Made by a program: the position numbers and the translations under genes | The notes under the pieces: generated by a model | What the model saw: the letters and a program-made list of their open reading frames with translations, nothing else | Told to the model about the DNA's origin: nothing | Database searches by the model: none | Part shown: positions 25,850 to 38,954 of the stretch, piece by piece | Layout: each line of letters opens with the position of its first letter | How positions within the stretch are numbered: the first letter of the stretch is position 1 | Assembly (NCBI GenBank): GCA_013400155.1 | Contig: VXBM01001600.1 | Location: forward strand, 62,001 to 126,000 | Source of the DNA: Helopsaltes ochotensis | Taxonomy: Eukaryota; Chordata; Aves; Passeriformes; Locustellidae | DNA length: 64,000 nucleotides | Direction of reading: 5' to 3'

Positions 25850-26829
25850 TGAGTGGCTCTGGTGCTGGCATGATTGTCAGTGGAGCGCACCAGTGGGGTG
25901 CACAGAGGGAGTCCCGAGACAGGGAAACCTCAGAGGGAGCTGGAGAGAAAAGCTGGCTGGATGGCCAGGCTCAGAGTGGTGGTGAATGGAGTTAAACTGG
26001 CTGGTGGTGGTCACAACGGGTGTTCCCCAAGGCTTAGTGCTGAAGCCTGTTCTGCTTAGTATCTTTATTGATGATCTGTATGAGGGGATTTAATGCACCC
26101 TCCGCCAATTTGCAAGTTGAGTGTTGATCTTCTGGGTAGGAGGGTTCTGTGCAGAGGGATCTGGACAGGCTGGGTGGATGGGCTGAGGCCAAAATTGTGT
26201 GAGGTTCAACAAGGCCAAGTGCTGGGTCCTGCCCTTGGGTCACAACAACCCCATGCAGAGCTACAGGCTGGGGGCAGAGTGGCTGGAAGGCTGCCCAGTG
26301 GAAAAGGACCTGGGCGTGCTGGACCTCAGCTGGCTGATCATGAGCCAGTGTGTGCCCAGGTGGCCAAGAAGGCCAGTGGCACCCTGGGCTGTATCAGCAA
26401 TAGTGTGGCCAGCAGGAGCAGGGCAGGGATTGTCCCTCTGTGCTCAGCACTGCTGAGGCCACACCCGGAGTGCTGGGTCCAGTTCTGGGCCCCTCATTGT
26501 GAGAAAGACACTGAGGGGCTGGAGTGAGTCCAGGGAAGGGCAGTGGGGCTGGTGAAGGTTCTGGAGCACAGGTCCTGTGAGGAGCAGCTGAGGGACCTGG
26601 GGGTGTTGAGCCAGGAGAAGAGTAAGGTCAGGGGAGATCTTATCACTCTCAAGTGCCTGAAAGGAGATTGTAGCAAGGTAGTGGTAGGACAAGAGGAAAA
26701 GGCCTCAAGTCATGTCAGGGAAGGTTTATACTGAACATTAAGAAAAATGTCTTCAGGCTGCACAGGGAAGTGGTTGAATCACCGTCCCTGGAGGAATTTA
26801 AAAGATGTGTGGATGTGGCTCTTAGTGAG
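25850..26829 (+). mobile_element. CR1 LINE 3' portion (end of ORF2 and 3' UTR)
   Basis: It contains typical CR1 ORF2 and tail landmarks: GGTGTTCCCCAAGGCTTAGT, ATCTTTATTGATGATCTG, AAGTGCTGGGTCCTGCCCTT, CTGAGGGACCTGGGGGTGTT and GGAGGAATTTAAAAGATGTG. The frames are broken and the copy is inactive. Its 3' end is interrupted at about 26830 by a 143-bp foreign segment and resumes near 26990. Confidence 0.9.
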
Positions 26830-26972
26830 CCACAGCCCTCTGCATGAAGCTGTAGGATCACTTTGCAAAAACACATCTTGAACTGTGATGACCTGTATGA
26901 GGCATTATCTCAGAGAAACTCCAGATAAATGGCTGTGACAGCCTTTCCTCATGCATTTGTGTTTGTGTGCAT
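26830..26972 (+). repeat. 143-bp direct duplicate, copy 1 (inside CR1)
   Basis: By eye this is identical over 143 nt to 28564-28706. CR1 tail sequence lies on both sides (TGTGGATGTGGCTCTTAGTG before, GTGGACTTGGTGGGACTC after), so this copy was inserted into the CR1. It is followed by GAG and a run of about 11 A. Confidence 0.92.
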
Positions 26973-26989
26973 CATTGAGAAAAAAAAAA

Positions 26990-27068
26990 ATTACTGGTGG
27001 ACTTGGTGGGACTCTATTATCTTAGACGCCTTTTCCAATCCAAACAATTCCATTCTACATTTGTATCA
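26990..27068 (+). mobile_element. CR1 3' terminus, resumed after insertion
   Basis: GTGGACTTGGTGGGACTC, CCTTTTCCAATCC and ATTCCATTCTAC are the last part of a CR1 3' UTR and complete the element that begins near 25850. Confidence 0.75.
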
Positions 27069-27149
27069 TCTACAGTACCTGAAATCAATAGTATGTCTCC
27101 ACTTTTGGTACTCTGTCTTAAAATTTCCACTCATTGGACATAATATTCT

Positions 27150-27295
27150 GCAGGTATTTAAATGATGTGTGGATCGAGTGCTCAGGTACATGGTTTAGTT
27201 GTGAACTTGGCAGTATTAGGTTTATGATTGGACTCAATGACTGTAAGGATCTTTTTCAACTTACGTGATTCAGTGACTCTATGACTATAAAATCC
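27150..27295 (+). mobile_element. Second CR1 3' tail fragment
   Basis: GGTATTTAAATGATGTGTGG, ACATGGTTTAGTTGTGAACT and TTGGACTCAATGACTGTAAG form another CR1 3' UTR end, older and separate from the element just upstream. Confidence 0.8.
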
Positions 27296-27820
27296 AGCAT
27301 GCAATCACTGGTACTATTTCCCAGTAAGACTTTTCCTAACATGCTTCTGCCTGGGTGTAAGTTAACAGCATTCCAGGTTGTCCTTCCTTGTTTCACAGTT
27401 ACTGTTTTGAGGAGCCCAGTGTGAAAGCAGATGTGTGGCTGTGCATAAAGTATGACTTGAACTTATCAAGCCGCAGCTCAACAGACAGAAAAAAAGAAAA
27501 CCAGCCAGCAAAACCCACAAACCATTGTCTGGCAGCTTGATAGCTACTTTTTTGTCAGTAATAAACACTTGCCAGTGATCAAGTTCTGCGCCTAAAAGCA
27601 GCTCTTGGCACTTTTGCCCACTATCCGTATTAGAAGTAGTCCAGTCAGCATGACACCTGAATAATTTTGGTGGTGAAACATGTCATTAATTTTTTTTTTT
27701 TAAATATAGCCAGTACAGCCCCACCAGAATTGACTTGTCTAACAAATATTCTGTAAATTGTAAGGTATTGTATGTGATTCTTCTTCCATCTCTTTTCTCC
27801 TGGGTGTGCTATGGGTCAAG

Positions 27821-27946
27821 ACAAAACCTGGTGTCATTCGTCCTGTGCTGGTGAAAGGAAAGAGTGCACAGCAAAAGGAGGAGCCCTATCAACCTAATCC
27901 TTTTAAAAAGTACCTTGAAGAAATCAGTGATCAAAATATTGAGCAG
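27821..27946 (+). CDS. MLIP: MLIP exon beginning TKPGVIRPV
   Basis: This is a 42-codon, phase 0-0 exon with acceptor gtcaag (weak, but preceded by a pyrimidine-rich tract) and donor CAG|gtgagt. TKPGVIRPVLVKGK and YQPNPFKKYLEE match human TKPGVIRPVPVKSR and YEPNPFSKYLED. The exon is basic at its start and acidic at its end. In human MLIP the next coding segment is a block of about 70 residues; its counterpart here is the apparently dead exon at 32.9 kb, so in this bird the transcript probably jumps directly to 43375. Confidence 0.94.
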
Positions 27947-28027
27947 GTGAGTAGTTCTCACTCTGAAGGATTCTGTAGCCTCAGCTAGTTTCCTTAAAGA
28001 TTAAGGAATAAAAATAGATCCTTGTTT

Positions 28028-28045
28028 TGTCCTGGTCTCTCTCCC

Positions 28046-28076
<31 letters not shown>
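28028..28076. repeat. (CT)n/poly(T) simple repeat
   Basis: A TC-rich run followed by about 20 T, 80 bp after the MLIP donor at 27946. Confidence 0.9.
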
Positions 28077-28563
28077 GCAAAGTTAGATGATTCCCCAAGG
28101 GGCACCTGGCTCCTAAAGGAAAGTCTTCAAGCTGAGATGGGCAGCTGGGTTTTCTACAGGGTCTTTTTTTTCTGGTGATGTAAAAACCTGTATGTTGAGG
28201 AGAGGACCTTCTCATGAAGTGTGTAAGAAACATTGTGAAAAAGAAGGTTGAAGTCATGTGCTTCCCTGTCAAACAGATGCCTAGCTCATGTCTACTAGAA
28301 AGAGCTTCCTTCATCGGAGGCCCAGACCTGAATCCTCTCTGAAGGGAAATAACAGCAAGGACTGGGCAAGGTTCACAACTTCCTCTCCAAGGGAGACTGC
28401 AGAGGTGCCCCAGATGAAGTATGTTTCTGTTTCACTTCCAGCACATGGCTCCCCCAGGTCCATATGTCCCCCAGGGCTGTATCCATGTTCCTCCATAGAC
28501 TGAGGGTACAGTTCTACCACATGTGATGGGCAGCCCGTGGGGCAGCAAAGATGCTGTCTTCTC

Positions 28564-28706
28564 CCACAGCCCTCTGCATGAAGCTGTAGGATCACTTTGC
28601 AAAAACACATCTTGAACTGTGATGACCTGTATGAGGCATTATCTCAGAGAAACTCCAGATAAATGGCTGTGACAGCCTTTCCTCATGCATTTGTGTTTGT
28701 GTGCAT
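28564..28706 (+). repeat. 143-bp direct duplicate, copy 2 (probable source)
   Basis: Identical to 26830-26972 and in the same orientation, 1734 bp downstream. It is flanked by ordinary unique intron sequence with no CR1, so it is probably the original copy. Confidence 0.9.
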
Positions 28707-31700
28707 TATTGGCAAAAAACTTTAAATATGATACACAATCTGAATGTCCCTGCAAGAGTTTGTTATTAACCTATCCAGTATGTTCTGAATCTCCCATCTG
28801 GAGGGAAGTAAAATGAAGTCAATATCCTCTTGTCAGACATGATGTGAATAAAATACTCTACTAATTGAATTTCTCTTATTCCTGTGCCTCTCTACTCACA
28901 TTAGACATTTTAGAAATGGCAGCCCCCTCTTCTTCCTTTTAAAACAGGATTTGATTAAGACTTTAATTTTAGCTCATTGCATTCATTTCCATAGCTCTGA
29001 TTTGAAGTAGAAAAATCCAAGAACTCTTCAAGAGTACTGCAGCAGTACAGAGCAAAATAATTCTGGTATGAGTGGTTTCCAGCAACACATATGGGTGGCA
29101 TCAAAAGATTTCCATAGAATATAGAGTTTATATGAAATATAAGAAAAAAATAATAAAAATTGTGATTTACAATTTGACTTTGAACTTTTGAGGTTGACTG
29201 TGAATATTTGAGTTCAGTGACTACAGGAGAGTTGATAGTGACTTGTTTATGCTTTAACTTACTGAAAGCCTTCTGATGTCAAGGTACTGTGTTGCCATTT
29301 TCCTGAGATGAAAGAGCAGGAGACTTATCTGGACGTGTTGCTAGAGAGCTTTTGCCCTAGGCCACCTCAGCAGAGCCTTCCTGCAAAGGCAGGGGCAGTT
29401 AAGACCTTCTTTCATCAGGGCTGGACACTGATTATACTGGCTATAGTTTTACTGATGAAAGGGTTATGTAATCACCAAACTTCATCTTTTTAGACAAATA
29501 CAAACCTGGGGTTATTGCCAGAGCTTGAAGCATTATGACATTTGAAGCTAACTGTGGAAACCAATCAACTTACACTTTATAAATTACTTGTGGCACATAT
29601 TACTGAAATACTGACAGCATAAAAAGTCCAACATTGTTGTTACAACAGAAGGCAAAATTATTTTATATAAAAGCTACATATTAAAGTGAACAAAATAAAT
29701 ACTGCACTGTCTTTAATAGATGGAAAAGTTAATTTACAACTAATAGGTTCAGTTTTGCTTCCTTTATTTAAACAAACTATGTTGCATGCTTTATAGTACT
29801 GGTAAGTTGGTATTTTTGTGCTAAGCTAAGTAATATTACAAGTTGCTATAAGATACTTGTTAGTCTAGAAGATCTTTATTAAGACATCTTTGTTCTGAAA
29901 AAATAAGTAGTGATTTGTATTCAGATGGATTCACTTAACAAAAACTCAGGGTTTTGTGTGTGAGAAATGACTATATGATTCTCATTGTGGTCTCATAGAA
30001 CAATTAGTAGTATAATAATATGTGAATCTAGGGAAAACACTAAAGTGCTGAACAAGACAGCATATGCTCTTAATTTCTGCTCCTGCCTCCAAGAGTAGGT
30101 TCATGGTGCTGATATTATATCCCTTGTGGAATATAATAGGAGGAGACTTGGATGCCCAGTGAGGATGCTCACAATCCTACAGCACCTGTGAAACTTTTCT
30201 GAGGGGTTTTAGTGCCTGTAGGAAGGCTGCAGTGCTGACTGTCGAACCGGGCTTGGTGCCAAGACAACAGCTTGAAAATTGCTCTGGTTGTCTCTAACTA
30301 TGGGGTTTTTTAGCTTGTAAAGACTAATGACCCATTCTCCCCCTTCACCTGCTCTCAGTAAAAGCTTTTTTTGCTGTACAGTGGCTGACTTTCAAAGAGG
30401 GGGAGCTCTTCCTATGAATATTCCCCCCATATTGGGTAAATTTACCGGTTTTCATGAGATATAAGAGCTGGGAATTAAAACTAGGAGACTGGGAGCTAGG
30501 CATTCTGGTCTCTGTGGAAGAGCCAGTGCTAATCTTCCTCAGATAAAAACTTGGCAGGCATTGACTGTGGCTGTGGGCCAAAGTACTCATACTGTTACAG
30601 ATTTTCCCTGTTTTAATTTGAAGGTTTTTCCAATTGTGCTGGGAGGTTCAGCTCTTACATTTCTATTCTCTCCCTCTCTCTGAGTTTTCTTTTCCTTTCT
30701 CTCTAATACCGTTGCCAACAACAACCTCTCTAGGTAACGTTTCTGCCTCTCCTTCACGCAGCACATCTTGAAAGGACAGACCCTTTCAGACTGTATCTTC
30801 GAGGAGGGTAGAGAGGAGATGAGATTCCAGATGGCATCAGCTTTATTAATTTATCTCTTTTGATACTTCTTAGACCTCTGCAGTACCTCTCTGCTCTGCC
30901 AAACCTCTCAGTGTGACACTGAGCACTGGTGACTATGTGGGTGACATTCAGTTTGAGACATAATGATGCAGCCAGCTGTAACTGCTGACCTTCAGCTTCA
31001 CATCCCTCTGTTGAACACACTGTGTTTTCTGCAAACCAGAGAGTAGCTTGTTTGCTTTTCATTTAGTTAAGAAATGTCCCTATGTGGAAACGTCCATTTC
31101 CTTTAAAAATAAATCGTAGTTTTTCCTTTAACAGGTAGATGATCTCATGCAGATAATCCAAAGTAACTAACAGAGAAAAAAAAAATCTAAATTAGTAAAG
31201 ATCATCTGGAAAGGATGTAGTTCAGCTCACAGATATCTCTCATCATCTGTGTTTTGGGTACAGTGTATTTACACTCATGTAAATTTAAAGATTTACACTC
31301 ATGTGCCAATAAAATATAATAAAACAAGGGAAAGCACCAATTTATATTGGCTTTTTTTTATGTTAGCATATGCTGCCACCTTTTTTTTTTTCTTTTTTTT
31401 TTAATATACAAGTGGTATTACTGTTAGCTAGTGGCTATCCACCTCTCAAATGCTTTTTACAGATAGAGAGTAATATTTTTGAGGTTCCAATCCAACAATA
31501 TTAAGCTTCCAACATTTTTAGATGCCTTTACTGGAGATTGTATTTTTCCCATCAAGAGAAAGAATTTCTTCCTCTTAGTGCATTTCAGTAGCATTCCAGG
31601 AATCTTCTAAGTATGTTCCACTTTGTCCAAAAAGAACCATGAAATACACTGGGACTGGGTATAACTCTAGCAGTGCTGATATGACAGCTTTATGAAGATT

Positions 31701-32923
31701 TTAATTTGAAATTGGGGAAACAAAATTTTTTTTGGAGGAAGATTAAGCATTTTGTTACATAATTATATAAAATGACTCATAGAAAATGTTAGAGAATTCA
31801 TGTGTTTGCAAATATTTATTAGCAGAAATGTTTACAGACGCCTTTGTCATTTAAAAAATAAATTTGGGCAATGGAAGAAGAAAGATAAGGACAAACTAAA
31901 GAGATATTAGCTACACTTGATGTGAACCTGTGTGACCAGTTTGCAAAGGTTTATCATTAATAGAAGCACGACTGGTGCCTTTGAAGTGGCACGGCCGGAG
32001 GCAAGGCTGGCATGAAGTGGCTGGGCTGCTGCCAGGCTCTGATCCGCTGTTTGCTCACTCTCACTCATTTGGTGGGCCTTGCATTAGCTTCTGCTGGAGC
32101 TAATCACACCTCTTGTCACAAATTTTCTGGTTCTTTGGCTCAAAGGCACAGCACAGCGGAGTTTCCGGTCTAGACAGCCAGCCAAGTGGTTGAGAATCCA
32201 GGATGTGTTGTGTCAATAGTCTTGACAAATTCCAAGTGCAAGATGTGTGCCAAAACCTGGGTATGCCTCCTTGACTATCCCAAATCTTTTGAAAATCTCT
32301 ATTTTAAAAGGATTTTATCCTTTAGTCACAAAAAAAGCATATGTATTGGGTTTTCTTAACCAGAAACACTAATAGCTACTGACAACTTAGAGCAGCAAAA
32401 AATATTGCATATACACCTTCACTGGTTTAACACTTAAATGTCTCAAAAGTCTTGTTGGAGTCTTGCTAAAAATGCTGGAGTGCTCCTGCTCATATACAGA
32501 TACAGCCATGTTTTGCACCTTTCAGACACTGTTTTTACATTGGTTTTGTTCCTGTTTCATTAAATCTCCCAAACATGATCATTTTATCCTAGCACAGGAT
32601 CCTTCAGGGATTTCCTTTTCTGTCGCTTGAGCACCTGTTGAGCTGCAGGAGGAGAGGCACTGGACTCTAGTCAAAGTAAAACTGGTTTAACGGGACATCT
32701 ACTGCAGGTTTTTGTGTGTGCACTGCCCTGCTGATGAAAATACTTAGTGTAGATCCATTGTATTGGCATGAAATTTCAGTGCCTTTCCTGGTTAACCATC
32801 AAGACCTATGAGACACGAAAAGGTGCAAGACAAGCATTTTGCTTTCTGCCCAAACTTACTTTTTTTGCACCCATTAATTTGTTTCTGTTACTTTTTTTCT
32901 TCATTTTTTTTCTGCTTTGTCTC

Positions 32924-33086
32924 CTACACCCTCTGTATCCAACGAGACTGATCCCCTTTGTGTCCTCCATCCATCTCCCTTACTGACTGTCCAAACCCTG
33001 GACCTTTCAGCCACTTCTCTTCCATTGTGTGTGATGTTCATGAGAATCCTTATAGCCCTTACAGACACAACTTTTTGTACAATGAG
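32924..33086 (+). pseudogene. MLIP: Fossil MLIP exon (frameshifted, splice sites lost)
   Basis: Between the exons at 27.8 and 43.4 kb, two frames together resemble the human MLIP exon expected here. From 32924, LHPLYPTRLIPFVSSIHLPY aligns without gaps to human LHPLYQTKLYPPAKSLLHPQ (10 of 20 identical) and then hits a TGA. From 32985 a second frame reads DCPNPGPFSHF and continues to 33086, aligning with human DCLAPGPFSHL and the residues after it (14 of 29 identical). Human has 15 nt between the blocks and this sequence has 1, implying a 14-nt deletion. A T-rich tract with no AG lies immediately upstream, where an acceptor should be, and the donor position reads GAG|gagagc. I infer a decayed exon. 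The human protein is quoted from memory. Confidence 0.72.
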
Positions 33087-35439
33087 GAGAGCATCAAGTG
33101 ATTTTGTAGCATCAAACCTTTGTAGGCTGTTATCCTTTTAATTCTAGGTGGAATTTAGTGGAGTCATTAGGATTCAGTACTGGAAAGTACTATGTGAGAT
33201 GCATTTCAGATGAGCCTGTGTGTCCAACTTCCCTGGAGATATTACAGCTTTTCCTTTCCTTGACACAGCTCATGTTGGGTCTTGCTTTCTCTAGACCAGC
33301 TAGGACAGGCTCCACTCTTCATTCAAACTATTTCTTCTCTAAAGCAGAAATAATCTATTTCATCCCTCATGCTCGGATTGGTTTTAACATTTACTCTTTT
33401 ACCCTAAAGTACTGGGGTGTTTCTTGTTTTCTGGTGATTTAGCAAAGGGAGACTGATCTGAGAGAAATACAGACTTTTCCAGTGGCTCTGTCCTGACAAG
33501 CAGTTTTCTCTTGCTAGTAAAAGTGAATTATGTTATTGCTGACATTTTTATCTTCTTTGAAACAGCATTGGAGAATTTGGACAAAAATCTCTGTAGTCTG
33601 AGTTGTGTGGGTAACAGGGCTGGCTCATGAGCTTTGTAAGGTGAAAACTGCATCCTGTGCCTTAACTGAAGCCTTTTTGATGAGCAGCTGGCACAAGGTA
33701 CTTACAGTACCTCAAGAGAACCCCCACCCTAGAAAAGCATCAGTTGTGGAAGTTCATAAAAGATGCTGTTTGGAACCTCTCATTTGCATCCCTTCTATTT
33801 CCTCTTTTTCTAACACAGAATCCGGCTGCAAGTGATCAAGCCTTGTTTCCAGGAGAGACAATCTCACTATGAAATGTACAGTGTACTTTGGGATGCAAGA
33901 GGTTAAAAAGTAGGCATTGGGTGCTGATTCTTTAGGCTATGCCATGGTTTTCTCTTCTGGGAAAGTAGCCGGGTGAACTCTGTGTCGCTGGTTTCAGGCA
34001 CACTTGACTGGGAGTCAAGACTGCTTTGGGAAAATGTATCATCTCTGCAGAGAGTAGATGTTGATCAGCTGTCAGACTCTAAAGAAATACCCAGAAATGC
34101 CTTTCTCTCTCCATGCTAGAAGCATAGTTTAGGCTAATAGGCAATGTCAACAGTGTTTGATATTGGCCCCTCCATCTTGTGGGATTTACAGAATTTACCA
34201 TTTTACCCAGTTATGAGGATGAACCAGAACTAAAATTAAAACTAAAATCAACCTTCCAATCTGTCTTTGAGATGTCCTGAAAAAAGCACCTTTTCACATC
34301 TGAGAGACCGGTTTAAACAGAGCAAAAGTTCTGTTTAAATGTTTACTGAACTGGGCTGACATATTTACTTAGGCAGAAAAGATTTTATAATCAAATATTT
34401 TTGACAAGTTTTCTGGTTCATTGAAGGCATTCACATGAACAAACAGATAGTTCATATGATCAATAAAATAATTTTTTATAATGAAAATGTGTATTTACTG
34501 TTGCTAATGAAAACAATGCTAAAAACTCAGAAATTTGAATATAAAATTGAATAAGTCAGGAAAAAGTGTCTGAAGGTAACTGAGATAGTGTAATTTTTTG
34601 GTATGTCATGTCAGCTGTCCTTTGGCAAACAGAATAATCAGATGTCAATACTGGGCTATTTTAATACAGCGATTTCTTCACCCCAAAAGAAAATATTCAT
34701 CAGTTAGAAATTTTTAATCCTTCTGTTTTGGTCAATAGTGTTAACATTTTTTGATAACCAAAGGAAGATTAATTTTGATTTTGTTCTCATGATCATTGTT
34801 TAACATTTGAATCAGTATATGCTGATAAAATTCCTAACAGTATTTGCCTATTATTTCCTGTAGCACCCAAATGAAGTCTCAGGTACTCATGTTTTCAAAA
34901 GAAATTATTTAATTTATTTTCATAAATACTTGCAGTAGCAGATAACATAGCACAGCAGACACCTGTTGTGTTGAAATTTCAAACAGTTAGACCCATTCTG
35001 TAAATGACATCCTGATAGCATGGGAATTTCTTTCTGTTCTCTACTAAACCTGGACTATTTTCTCTGTTAGTTCCCTGGAGTTTCCCCTTTCCACTTCTCA
35101 TCCTTTAGGACAAGGAATAAAACGCAGTGACTCACTCACTGTCTCTTCAACCACTCAGTAAACGTGGTCAGTGTCCATAGGGTCAATTGATGAATGTTAG
35201 TTTCTAATTACATGTTGTGTTTTGCTTCACCTTCCACTAGAGGGAAAAACCTGCTGGTATAACTTCTTATAAAAATTCTCAATAAGTTAAAAATACAGTA
35301 TTGAAAAGGGACAGGAGGTCACAGTGAATGAAGTTATTCTCCACCTGCACTATTTAAAAAAAATTATCTTAAGCATGTGTTCCCTCAGAAATGGGAAATG
35401 TCAGCAACCAAAATGAATACCTATGTTAGGGAGACTGGA

Positions 35440-35700
35440 TATGGTGAGGACCTAAAACCGGGATCATGTCACAACCAGCAGTAGGAGAGGATTCATCTTG
35501 TTATACAAAAGAAGTTTTTTTATGAGAGGGACCAATCCCTGGAACAACCTCTGTAGGGATGTGTAGAGTCCCCAGGACAGGTGGTTTTTGAGATGCGTTT
35601 GGACAGGGTGCTAGGTAACCTCACCTAGGCTCTCTTTCCCTAAAAAGGCTGGGCCCTTCCAATCTCTGCTGTTCTACTAGAGACCACTAGATTTTAGAAA
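35440..35700 (+). mobile_element. Old CR1 3' fragment
   Basis: CCAATCCCTGGAACAACCTC, GTTTGGACAGGGTGCTAGGT and CTCACCTAGGCTCTCTTTCC match CR1 tail sequence of an older subfamily. The edges are approximate. Confidence 0.7.
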
Positions 35701-38700
35701 AGCAGCTATTTTTTGAAGGAGGAAGGAATGACCTGCCCAAGCAAAGAGGCAAGAAATGAGTGGGTGTAGCTCCCTCAGCCTCTAGGTCCCTAGTGACTTT
35801 CAAACTTTTCTTTCTGTCAGCAAGGCCTGAATACACAATTTATGAATGCCCCTGTGAAAATCTTCTTGTTAAATATTTAGCAGCCTTTGAAAATGGATTG
35901 GAGGGAACTGCTTTTTTGCAAGCAGTGTGAGAAATGTTAAAAAAATTACCTTTTCTGTCTGGTCAGGCATTACTTATAACAGTAAGAGAGGACAAGTTCT
36001 CTTTAATCTCTAACTTTTGCTCAAGCCAATGTAATTTTTTCCCTAAATGGTCTAAATGGAATTTTCTTGAAACCACTAAATGTAATGATGCCAAAAGTGT
36101 CAACTTTTCATAATCACTTGCAGGTCTCCAGGCTCACAGGTAAGCAGAATATTTAAGGGGAATCTTTATTATTTTTAAAATGAAATCTATGGTGTTTGCT
36201 TCATCATCCAATCTCCTACTCATTGGAGTTTGTATTTGATTAATAGTAGCATAGTGGGAACTGACATTCTGTGAATACAGCAGCCTTTCACGGTTGCCAT
36301 GGAAAAGCACTTTTCTACCAGACATCATCACACCAGCTTTTATTTTCTGGAATACAGTTTCTTTCTCTCTTTTTAAATTCCATATTTAAATGTTGCACTT
36401 GTGTAGGTGTATTGTGGTTGATCAATCTACTATCTGTGATCCAGAAAAATTGCTTTGGTGTAAACAAAGGTATCAGAGGTAAACAAATCAGTTTATTAGT
36501 GCTGATCTACAAATTGGACCTCCTAGTTGGGAAAATATTAATGATTAATATTGCTCTGTCTTCTTTGTGTATTATTTTTATGGTGCTTCTTGGGCTTAAT
36601 GATTTATTTTAATGATATCATATTTAGATGACATTTCTATCACTTTTAATTTGGTTTGATAATGCCTTCAGAAAGTGCGTCTAGAGCTCCTGCTCAGCTC
36701 ATCTTTAAAGAAAGGCATTTCTCTTGAAGCTCTTTTTAGAAAGATGATAACTTTCTAAACATAATCAATTGCTTTCTTCAAAGGCACTGAATTAGCAACA
36801 GAACTTGAAGCTATCTTAGGCTCAAAAGGAGACCTGGGAACATGCACTTAACGTGGAGGTGTCCTGAGTCTGGCACCACCTGGAATGACTTCAGCTACCC
36901 ATTTCTCTGGAACAGCTCTTGCAATGAAAGAGAAAGGAATTGATTAACGTGTCACTGCTTTTGGCCTAGGCAGTTAGACAAGTTTGAGAGCCTTTCTGTC
37001 CTATTTCCAGTAGGACAAGCTGCTGATTGGTAGGACCCTGGCATTTCTTTGATGTGCTTCTGTTCATTTAGAAACACGTGCACAACACAACAGGATCAAG
37101 CTCCCGCAGGCACTTTCCATGCTTAGAAACCAAAACGTGCTTCCCAGTGAACACACGCGGGAGTGCTCAAGTTTCCTCTTGAAACACAGTTACAGCCACT
37201 TCTGTTTCTTTCTGCCTTTTCCGTTATAGAGGCTGTCTCTGCTGGGACAGATTAAACCAGTTTTAAACACCAAATAGCGCTTTAAGATTCTTTGTCTTCA
37301 TTCTTACAAGTCTCTACATAATAAAAATTTGAGTTCATCCTTATATCTGGCTTTCTAGGGTGATGGCATCTAGTTGTCTGCATAGTGGATTTCAGTCAGA
37401 AATTTTTTATACAATAAACATTCCCAAATATAACAGAAATTCTGGCCCTGGCTAACAACTCACTTCTGAGAACAGAAGTGACCCAGAGGTAAAGGCTGTT
37501 ATTAACAGAAATATGTAATTGCCAAACCAGATTTGGTGCATATGAAACCTGTGTGAGAAACAAAAATTATACTTGTGTGCTTTTTATTGAAGATAGTGAA
37601 AAAGCAAGGCCTGAAGGAAAAAGAAAATCATAATTAATGGAAACTATCCCAAAACACCCAGAACTATACAGACATTTTTATTGCAAGTATTTCTATAATG
37701 TATACTCTGAAATACAGTCTTAATTCACTCCAATTTCAGTTATGTTAGATAAAAGCATAAAATGTAACTAGTTCTGGTGAAATTCCAAGGATGTACTCAG
37801 ATCTTCAATTCAAGAAGTCAGTATTTACTGACTTAGAGAGATGTTGTGAACTAGTCTTTTCTTTTCCTCAGTTAAACACTAGAGATAATTTTAGTAATTA
37901 TATTATGGGCAGAATATGATCTTAAAGTAATCTGTATATAATAGGTGACAATTACAGATGTACACTCTTGAAAATTCATTCAAAGTTTCTGGTTTGAACT
38001 TAAAGTAGCTAAGGTAAAAGATCTCTTGCATCAACAGCTTGCTCAGATAATCGGGATTTTTCAGTTTAGCAGCTATTCTGGTAAGAAAATATGTGAGGGA
38101 AAGTCAGCTCTGAAAATTAAATCCAATTCATTTCACAGTGTCACCTGGAAAGCTGTTAGAGTTCTTTGAATGTTTTCATTCAATTAGAAATGAGCCCTTT
38201 CCTTGGGCAGGAAGCATCTAAGCAACTCTCTTTCCATGAGTCCATAAATAGTCAATATACAGAGGGAAATTTTAAATACTTGTGTTGTTGGAAATGCCGA
38301 CATTTTCTTTCCAATACAGATTAAATTTTGAAAACATTTGCATACTCCAGAAACCAATATGCATCCTTTGGGCTACATGAACTAACTCAAAGCAGATAGC
38401 TCTAATCCATGTGATTTGAAGAGGTTTGTCTCTGCTGCCTTACCCTATGGATGTGTAGGTTGTGGTTCTCATGCCTCAACCCTTCATCATGGGTCTGGAA
38501 CCCTTGCTGGTCACTAGCTCCCATAATCACCAGTAGTGAAATTAGCCCTCCAAGAAACTGCAGTGCTTCATTAGCCCACAGCAGAAAATAGAGATTCTTA
38601 ACATGATTGCCACAAAGTGGTTATGCACTGCAGTATTTTATGAGAGTGATGCAAAATGAAACATCCAAGACAGAAAATAAAATATTATAGTTACAGATGG

Positions 38701-38954
38701 GTTTTCTTGCAACTGAATACTTCATTTTAATTTTCTGAATTACAAGCAAGAATTTGCAAGAGAAATCAAAATATTTTCAGTCAAATCCATCATGGACTGG
38801 CCCTGCATGTGAAATTAAACTCCATCTGGGAAAAAACAGCCCAAGGAAAACTGATGCACCGCTGGGCTTACATGCATCTCCCTCAAACTCCACTTATAGA
38901 TTAGGAATTCTTGCTGCAAAGCCCTGTAACTCTTTCAGCCTCTGATATTCTCTG

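Larger units (their letters stand above)
21881..27820 (+). other. MLIP intron
   Basis: Largely CR1-derived (22.9-23.6 and 25.85-27.3 kb). The 23.65-25.85 kb stretch between them shows no gene or recognised repeat. Confidence 0.75.

Noticed and set aside
25874..26734. Several ORFs of 60-144 codons
   Set aside because: Shadows of a decayed CR1 LINE.
32768..33141. Two ordinary ORFs over the 32.9 kb segment
   Set aside because: Better explained as two frames of one frameshifted MLIP exon relic.
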